DNA of 12,793 bases from an uncultured Clostridia bacterium. Lineage in GTDB: Bacteria; Bacillota; Clostridia; TANB77; CAG-508. The translations under genes were made by a program, and so were the position numbers. How positions within the stretch are numbered: position 1 is the stretch's first letter; each line of letters starts with the position of its first letter. The stretch covers positions 1 to 12,793 of the forward strand of contig CAPZDM010000047.1 in NCBI GenBank assembly GCA_948745425.1, written 5' to 3'. The notes under the pieces are model-generated. The model was given only the letters and a program-made list of their open reading frames with translations. It was not told the origin of the DNA and ran no database searches. Below, one piece after another: positions 7,732 to 12,793 of the stretch.

Positions 7732-8918
7732 TTAACTAATTTGTTTAATAATTCTTTTATTATTTCTGTTCTTTCTAATATTTCTGTTTTGCCTTGTTTC
7801 TTTCCATTAAATTTAATTGCATTTGATTTATAAAGTTCTTCAAGCATTTCAACTCTTTCTTCCAGTGTATATTTTTCAAAATCGAATTGGTCTTGTTCAA
7901 AATCTGACAAAGCTCTCATCATAGGATCATAAGCTGTTCTACTTGGTTCAGACCATTTAAATTTGTTCCTATATTCTTTAAATTGTCTAAAAGCATTTTC
8001 TCCAAATAATTTATTAGCTTTGTCTATATTTGCATTAAAAATATTTTCATATTTTGATAATAGATCTGTTGAAAAAGTATTGTTACCATTCCTTAAAAAA
8101 TTATCTAAAAAAATATCTAATCTACTAGAATATTGTTCAATATGCCTAAAGGCAAAGTATCTTAATACTAGTTCAACATCACTCATATCTCTATATAATT
8201 TATTATCATCAATTTCATAATAATCTTCATCTTCTTCATTATTTGAAATATTATCATTAATATTCCAAAGTTTTTTAAAAGTATTATTATTAGATAATTT
8301 AATACACATTCTATTAAATTCACCATCATATAAGGCATTTCTCGTCTCTTGTGGTGTTAATTTTACGCCACCACTATTTAACCTTTCAAAGACTAACTTT
8401 TTTAGTCTATCTGCCTCAATATCATCTTTAGCTGATTCTTTTAATAATATAATAGATGATAAATATCTTCTATCAATTCCTTCTTTAATTCTGACTGGTA
8501 GTTGACTATATTTCTTTCCATTTAACTCTTTCCATTCTTCTAGTCCCTCAAGTTCATACATATCATCATAGAAATCTATTATAGTAGTTATCCTTTGTAG
8601 TCCATCCATTACCTCAAAACTAGCATAATCAATTTCATACAAAAATACTGGTGGTACTGGTACATTTATAATAAAAGATTCTATTAATTTGGACTTCTTT
8701 TCTTGACTCCATCTTCTTCTCCTTTGAAAATCTGGATGCAAATTATATTTATCTTTCATAGACATTTCTTTTAACGTTGGTAAAGGATATCTCGCTTGCT
8801 CTGTAACTATTCTAACCTCACCACTATCATATTTTTTGTTGATTTGTTCATCAGTATTTTCAGTCTTCTCAATCTCTGTCTTTTTGTTAATAAATTTTTC
8901 TCCTTCAAAAAATTCCAA
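7728..8918 (-). CDS. DUF262 (GmrSD/ParB-like nuclease-fold) protein
   Basis: A DUF262 protein, the nucleotide-dependent ParB/Srx-fold module found in GmrS-type restriction proteins and other defence systems. Counting from the TTG start, HPDFQRRRRWSQEKK is near 61-75, DGLQR (variant of the family DGQQR active loop) near 105-109, and the later ERLNSGGVKLTPQE motif is also present. I prefer the TTG at 8918 (GGAGG seven bases upstream) to the ATG at 8942, which would overlap the methyltransferase end without its own binding site. The product is 396 residues and appears complete. The start lies two bases after the methyltransferase stop, so the restriction-modification genes and this pair form one operon. 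It may sense or cut modified or foreign DNA together with the HEPN partner; that role is inferred. Confidence 0.85.
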   Translation of the reverse strand: MEFFEGEKFINKKTEIEKTENTDEQINKKYDSGEVRIVTEQARYPLPTLKEMSMKDKYNLHPDFQRRRRWSQEKKSKLIESFIINVPVPPVFLYEIDYASFEVMDGLQRITTIIDFYDDMYELEGLEEWKELNGKKYSQLPVRIKEGIDRRYLSSIILLKESAKDDIEADRLKKLVFERLNSGGVKLTPQETRNALYDGEFNRMCIKLSNNNTFKKLWNINDNISNNEEDEDYYEIDDNKLYRDMSDVELVLRYFAFRHIEQYSSRLDIFLDNFLRNGNNTFSTDLLSKYENIFNANIDKANKLFGENAFRQFKEYRNKFKWSEPSRTAYDPMMRALSDFEQDQFDFEKYTLEERVEMLEELYKSNAIKFNGKKQGKTEILERTEIIKELLNKLVK

Positions 8919-8920
8919 TA

Positions 8921-9908
8921 CTATACCTCCTTTTTTAAACATTCTTTTATACTTTTAGCAACTACATTTGCTAATCTTACTGGAACTGCATTGCCTACCA
9001 TTTTATATCCATCAGCTACATCTGTATAATAAAATTTAAAACTATCGGGGAATGTTTGAATTCTTGCACATTCTCTTACTGTTAATCTTCTATATAAATC
9101 TTCTTTTCCTTTTACAAATTCTCTTTTATTTTTTTCTACAAATGTCATTTTAGGTGCTTGCGGATGTATTGGTGCATGTCTACCTCCAGCTTGTATTGTA
9201 AATGATGGTTCATCCCAACTTCTAACACGATTTCTTGACATATATATAGTAGAAAATCCACCTATCATATATTCATTATTAGGAAACTTACAATATACAC
9301 CATTGGTTTTATTTTTTTCTAGTGCTGGTATAGCAGTATCTTGCAAATCTCCAATAGCATCTTTTAAGTTTATTTTTTTTCCTAATGGTTTTGGAAATTT
9401 AAAGTCAATATCTAAATCATCTTTAAAGCCTATGTAAAATACCCTTTTTCTATCTTGTGGTACACCATAATCAGCAGCATTTACCAAATATAGATTAACA
9501 TTATATCCTGTTTCTTTAAACATTTTTATAAAATTTTGAACTGCAGTTTTATGTTTTTCTGCTAGCATTCCTGATACATTCTCTGCTACAAAAAATTTTG
9601 GTTTTTTATCATTTAGAATTTTAATAAATTCATAAAATAGTTTTCCTCTATCATCTTCTATACCCTTGCATGCTCCTGCTTCACTCCAACTTTGACATGG
9701 AGGACCACCGAATGATTCCATCGCATTCTGGTATTTCATTTAATGGTATTTTTCTTATATCTCTTTTATCTAAATAATTGCTATGATTCTTTTCATATGT
9801 CTCCCAAATTGATTTGTCAAATTCATTTGCCCATTCTATTTCAAAGCCTGCTTTTTCAAATCCTAAATCTAATCCCCCAGCCCCAGAAAAAAGACTAATA
9901 ACTTTCAT
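8921..9908 (-). CDS. C5 cytosine DNA methyltransferase, M.HaeIII type (GGCC), with one +1 shift at CGG
   Basis: Methylates cytosine in duplex DNA with S-adenosylmethionine. The frame changes +1 at CGG 9710-9708; skipping the C joins ECDGII to GGPPCQSWSE and yields 328 residues, essentially the length of M.HaeIII. Motifs in order: I (LFSGAGGLDLGFE), IV (GGPPCQSW, catalytic Cys71), VI (AENVSG), VIII (QDRKRVFYIGF), IX (RRLTVRECARIQTFP) and X (GYKMVGNAVP). MSRNRVRSWDEPSFTIQAGGR in the target-recognition region follows the remembered M.HaeIII sequence closely, so GGCC is the predicted target, agreeing with the adjacent NgoPII-type enzyme. AGGAGG lies four bases before the ATG. Without the shift the product stops after 75 residues, before the catalytic cysteine. 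An intact nuclease gene next door would then be lethal, so I infer the full protein is made. Confidence 0.9.
9708..9710 (-). other. +1 frameshift site, ATT-CGG-TGG (methyltransferase motif IV)
   Basis: The incoming frame reads DGII-R-WSSMSKLE and stops. Skipping the C gives DGII-G-GPPCQSW, the catalytic motif. The quadruplet is CGGT. Confidence 0.9.
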
Positions 9909-9916
9909 GTTTCCTC

Positions 9917-10768
9917 CTATTTACTATATGTTATTATATATGCTCCATTTAGTATTGCTGGATTGTCTGGATTTTTAATTTTTATTTTTGCCATAGTCAA
10001 CTCACTATTTCTTATAAAATCTTCAAATTCTTTTCTATCTTCTTTACTAAAATCTGCATATTTTTCTTCATTTATAATTGCAAAAAAATTGAATTCTTTT
10101 TCTAAATTTTTTTCATATACATATTTAAAAACTGTCCATGGATTTTCTATTCCCCACATACCACGAACTCTTAAATATGTTATGCCTAATGGATCAACTT
10201 TATTTACTCTACCTAATTCTCTAGTTTCTGCAAATTCAACTCCAGGTATAGCCTCTACTCCATCTTTGATTTTTGTTTTTATTTTAGTGTATGTTTCTTC
10301 ACTAGCACAATAATCCAATCCATATACAAAACTTAAATTCATTAATTTGTTTTCATCCACTACACCAACTGCATATATTATATCCTTTTCATTCCATTCT
10401 TCAGCATCTCTACAATGATTACTTATCATTGTACTATCAGCAAATAATTTATGTTTTGGATATGAAGAATTTAAAGCCAAAGATGAATTGCTATTTTCTA
10501 TCTTTTTGACCTCAATAGCATCTCCATTTCTTAGCATTGCATCTGGTGGATTAGAGTTGTTTCCCAAATAACAAAATGTTTCACTAATCATTTCTAATCT
10601 TTTTTGTTCATCTGTAATAGCATAAGTGCCTGCAAAAATATCTTTAATATATTCTTCTAAAGCATCTCCCATACTATTTGCTCTATTATGAGTATTATAA
10701 AACTCTTTTAATTCAAATGTAGGTGTTTGCACTAAATTAATAATTGCTTTTAATATATTATTTTTCAA
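9917..10768 (-). CDS. Type II restriction endonuclease, NgoPII family (predicted GGCC)
   Basis: A 283-residue protein matching the NgoPII restriction enzyme family, whose founding member cuts GGCC. A PD-(D/E)xK site is visible as PPDAMLRNGDAIEVKK, with Asp76, Glu86 and Lys88. Later family-like text includes YLRVRGMWGIENPW. The frame is intact, full length and has no in-phase CGG. The start is a TTG (10768-10766) with AAAGGA about ten bases upstream. Its TAG stop lies eight bases before the methyltransferase ATG, and the strong AGGAGG of that gene sits in the gap, so the two are co-transcribed. The restriction gene comes first in the operon. The GGCC assignment rests on family membership plus the M.HaeIII-like partner. 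Confidence 0.85.
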   Translation of the reverse strand: MKNNILKAIINLVQTPTFELKEFYNTHNRANSMGDALEEYIKDIFAGTYAITDEQKRLEMISETFCYLGNNSNPPDAMLRNGDAIEVKKIENSNSSLALNSSYPKHKLFADSTMISNHCRDAEEWNEKDIIYAVGVVDENKLMNLSFVYGLDYCASEETYTKIKTKIKDGVEAIPGVEFAETRELGRVNKVDPLGITYLRVRGMWGIENPWTVFKYVYEKNLEKEFNFFAIINEEKYADFSKEDRKEFEDFIRNSELTMAKIKIKNPDNPAILNGAYIITYSK

Positions 10769-10882
10769 AATATCATCATCCTTTCCCTAATGTTATTACA
10801 AAAATATATTACCACATCTTCTAACTTTTTTCCATATCAGTACTAATATTTACGAAAAAAATATTTTCAAATAATATAATTA

Positions 10883-11615
10883 TTATATTAAAAGTAAATA
10901 CTTTCCATTTTTTACTTTTTCTATTATCTTCAATTGATTTAATTCTTTAATTGTTTTATTTATTACTGAAATTGAAACATTTAAATTCTCAGCAAGTGCT
11001 TTTTGAGTTGTTAGTATCAAGTTATCTTGTCCTACATTATTTAATAAATGTAAGATAATCGATAATTGCCTTTTATCAAAATTTGCTAGAATTTCACAAA
11101 ATATTTTTTTATCAATTAGTACATCATCTTTTGAAACATTTAACTTATTTACTTTTCTTACTCTTTTTAGCATATTGTAGGTCTGTTTATGTGCTATTTT
11201 ATTTAAATCTCTTGTTATCCATTTTAATGAAAAACTACAATTCTTTTTACTTAATTTTGTAGAAATTACATTATATGTTTTTATCATATCTCTTTTTATA
11301 TCTTCATTATGCTTAAATATTTTCATTTTATAGTTTTTATTTTCAAAAAATGCTGGTACCTGTGTGCAATCTGTATTTATGCAAAATACTTGACTTTCAC
11401 TTTTGTTTATGTAACAGCTTAAAATCAAATTCATTGCTTGATATACTGCAAATACTTCAATTTCAGTAGAATTTTTTTATTTCTATTCTACTCTTCTTGG
11501 AATATGATTTTAAAATTTTATTTTCTGACATTATTATAATTGAATATGTTGCAACACTACTTTTATTGTCAAAACTAGCATCTGTATATATGTTATACTT
11601 TTTTTGCTTTTTCAT
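10883..11615 (-). CDS. RNase H-like plus winged-helix protein, frame broken at an A7 run
   Basis: The N-terminal part starts at ATG 11615 (AGTGGAG upstream) and reads MKKQKKYNIYTDASFD. A downstream frame continues TEIEVFAVYQAMNLILSC. The two join if one A is removed from the seven-A run ending near 11472, giving EIKNSTEIEVFAV and a 243-residue protein. RNase H-like signatures are IYTDAS (Asp12), EVFA (Glu53), INTD (Asp82) and WITRDLNKIAH, with AH in place of the usual AD. Residues about 180-243 form a winged helix (QKALAENLNVSISVINKTIKELNQLKII), similar to plasmid replication regulators. There is no CGG at this break, so it differs from the other shifted genes: sequencing error, transcriptional slippage or true decay are all possible. 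Its role may be in element replication or regulation, by inference only. Confidence 0.6.
11465..11473 (-). other. A7 homopolymer frame break in the RNase H-like gene
   Basis: The incoming frame reads SRIEIKKFY and stops at TGA. Reading six As instead of seven gives IKNSTEIEVFAV. The shift is +1 in net effect but has no CGG, so it is classed apart. Confidence 0.65.
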
Positions 11616-11691
11616 ATAGTATCACTCCACTCTTATTTTTTCACATTATATAACATATTTTTTACTTTGTCAAACATTTGTTTTTATAACT

Positions 11692-12022
11692 TTAAAAATT
11701 ATTTGCAGACATATTTGGCAATTTTACACAGTCTAAAATTAAAATAATTGCATCTGAAAATCCGTATTTTATAAAACTTTTCATTTTCATAAGCCCCTGC
11801 TATATTTATTCTATCTATATAACTATCTAAACTATCTCGCACTTTATTCAATTTTTTTGTATCATCTGATAGTTCCTCAATTATATTAAATAATTTCTCA
11901 TAAGTATCATTATCCTTTGTTAAATTTTCAATTTGCTTTTTGTCCATTTCTGTTAATACATATAAATTTGATTCTCTACTTTCAAATAGATTATTTAAAA
12001 CTCCTTTTTCAATTTCACACAT
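11692..12022 (-). CDS. Small mobile-element protein of unknown function, with a +1 shift at CGG
   Basis: A 109-residue helical, acidic protein of unknown function. I place the start at ATG 12022 because GGAGG lies eight bases upstream; the earlier ATG at 12037 itself overlaps that binding site. The frame changes at CGG 11764-11762. Unshifted, the tail becomes RIFRCNYFNFRLCKIAKYVCK, basic and unlike the rest. With the C skipped it becomes YKIGFSDAIILILDCVKL, ending at a TAA at 11694-11692. The form (Y)F..GF.D...L(I/L)L(D/E) is, from memory, the common C-terminal signature of small proteins in Firmicute prophages and conjugative elements. It lies about 75 bases upstream of the RNase H-like gene on the same strand. 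Confidence 0.65.
11762..11764 (-). other. +1 frameshift site, ATA-CGG-ATT (small protein)
   Basis: The incoming frame reads FYKI-R-IFRCNYF. Skipping the C gives FYKI-G-FSDAIILILD, a familiar small-protein tail. Both frames stay open for some distance, so support comes from family resemblance rather than a stop. The quadruplet is CGGA. Confidence 0.7.
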
Positions 12023-12037
12023 ATTTACTACCTCCAT

Positions 12038-12224
12038 ATTTATAATTTACTGGTAGTATAACGTGCTCAATTTAATTTGTCAGCACTTTTTCTAATATTT
12101 TTATATTTTTCGAATAAACGACATTGTTATTAATACAGAAATAGCTTTACTTATCTTAATTTAATATTTTATTACTGTAAATATTTTTATATTCAATTAC
12201 TAAATTTCCTATATGGAAGTTAAT
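12038..12224. other. Intergenic, nothing recognised
   Basis: AT-rich sequence upstream of the small gene. It should hold that gene's promoter, but no confident -35/-10 pair stands out. No gene or repeat was seen. Confidence 0.4.
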
Positions 12225-12354
12225 AAGCCTCACAGGTGTGGATTTAAAAAACTACCAACCGGTTTGCTAAGTCTTGTAATGCTTTAATTACATAGCTTTG
12301 CAAGAACCACCAGTCTGCTTTACAGACAGCCCCCTTAGGTAAAGGGGCTTTTTT
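12225..12354 (+). ncRNA. Candidate small structured RNA ending in a terminator
   Basis: A relatively GC-rich stretch with serial hairpins on the plus strand: a near-palindrome around AACCGGTT (about 12247-12254), TGTAAT/ATTACA (12275-12280 with 12287-12292), GTCTG/CAGAC (12313-12317 with 12323-12327) and a terminal terminator hairpin. Two of the hairpins share a CTTTA-containing loop. It points opposite to all neighbouring genes and has no plausible reading frame. Candidates are an antisense or regulatory RNA, or an element-end repeat; I do not recognise a known RNA family. Confidence 0.35.
12328..12354 (+). terminator. Strong intrinsic terminator
   Basis: AGCCCC (12328-12333) pairs with GGGGCT (12344-12349), followed by a T run to 12354. 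It is the strongest GC hairpin in the window. It would end transcription on the plus strand, where no protein gene lies upstream, which supports a non-coding transcript there. Confidence 0.75.
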
Positions 12355-12389
12355 ATGTTTGTTCGTTGGAGCCCTTTTAATGTCTAGTT

Positions 12390-12763
12390 TTAACCTGTTT
12401 TTTGTATTTGTTCATTTAGCAATTCCTCAATTTTGATAAATTCATCCAGGTTTTCATTAATAGAATTTAGTTTTGAAAAGTTAAAATAGATATACACATT
12501 TTTGTCTTTGTCAATTTCAATTTTATTGATCAGTCTGTACAAATATATCTTATCTATTTGCTCTAATTTTAAAAATTTTTCTATTAATTCATCTAATTCT
12601 TTTTTTTCTTTTGTTTTGTTTTTACTGCTTATTTTTTCTTCTGTTCCAATTAACTTTTGCTCTAATTCTTCTTTTTGTTTCATTAGATTACTTCTGTCAA
12701 ATATAAACTTTTGTGATACTCTAATGTAATCTTCTTCGTGTTTTTGATAAACTAAAAGTGGAC
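12390..12763 (-). pseudogene. C-terminal remnant of a second large serine recombinase
   Basis: Reading the minus strand from about 12750, the text YQKHEEDYIRVSQKF then FDRSNLMKQKEELE leads into KIEIDKDKNVYIYFNFSKLN and EFIKIEELLNEQ, ending at 12390. This is the coiled-coil and C-terminal part of a large serine recombinase. It is clearly related to the end of the recombinase at 4380-6041 (KIEIDKDKNVF, EFIKIEEIL). Upstream the frame becomes FFGPLLV and meets a TAA near 12763, with no catalytic or zinc-ribbon domain, so the gene was cut by a recombination or insertion event. The ATG at 12683 is internal and not a true start. The remnant has no in-phase CGG. Confidence 0.8.
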
Positions 12764-12793
12764 CAAAAAATTACGATTTTGTAATTGAAAAAA

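Noticed and set aside
5059..9710. Explaining the frame breaks as sequencing or assembly errors.
   Set aside because: Random insertions before GG would fall in all phases (AGG, TGG, NNG-G). All five fall exactly at a Gly codon boundary so that the zero-frame triplet is CGG, and out-of-phase CGGs cause no shift. Raw reads are still needed to exclude it fully.
9963..10313. Plus-strand open frame opposite the restriction enzyme gene.
   Set aside because: Antisense shadow with Ser/Phe-rich, low-complexity translation and no start signal.
5059..11764. Simple reassignment of CGG to another amino acid, as known in some low-GC bacteria.
   Set aside because: Reassignment would keep the frame. Here the frame itself must move by one base to keep the conserved downstream sequence.
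12733..12793. Possible insertion sequence end near AAAGTGGACC at the right edge.
   Set aside because: Only about 60 bases are visible, with no transposase text or paired inverted repeat, so it cannot be supported.

Overview
This window is very AT-rich, with Firmicutes-style signals: strong purine-rich ribosome binding sites, several TTG starts and small mobile-element genes. It looks like an accessory region of an uncultured low-GC Firmicute (Clostridia- or Bacilli-like). Almost every real gene lies on the minus strand. No tRNA, rRNA or CRISPR array is visible.

Layout, left to right. Positions 1-2078 hold a plasmid or phage-type replication module: a partial small gene preceded by a large Rep protein with internal duplications. 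Positions 2358-2650 hold the only plus-strand coding remnant, a two-end-truncated piece of an M14 zinc peptidase. Positions 2730-4337 carry a membrane-anchored or secreted DNA/RNA non-specific endonuclease and an unrecognised downstream partner. Positions 4380-6236 carry a large serine recombinase with a 47-residue gene just ahead of it. Positions 6646-10768 are a compact defence operon: an NgoPII-type restriction enzyme, an M.HaeIII-type C5 cytosine methyltransferase (both pointing to GGCC), a DUF262 protein and a HEPN protein. It ends in an intrinsic terminator near 6390. Positions 10883-12022 carry an RNase H-like/winged-helix protein and a small mobile-element protein. The right end has a structured non-coding stretch and the C-terminal remnant of a second serine recombinase.

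The main finding is a regular pattern of +1 frameshifts. Five times, in three unrelated genes (three in the recombinase, one in the methyltransferase, one in the small protein), the conserved reading frame is kept only if the first base of an in-phase CGG codon is skipped. Each time this yields a conserved glycine (C|GGA or C|GGT). No gene I accept in this window uses an in-phase CGG as arginine, whereas CGA and CGT are used normally. Six other CGG triplets in the same genes are out of phase and cause no shift. This phase rule is not what sequencing error or random decay would produce. It suggests an organism in which CGG has no ordinary decoder and is passed by +1 frameshifting or by a quadruplet-reading glycine tRNA. 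The intact restriction enzyme beside the 'broken' methyltransferase argues that the bypass works in the cell.

Family names come from motif recognition and memory; no database search was run.
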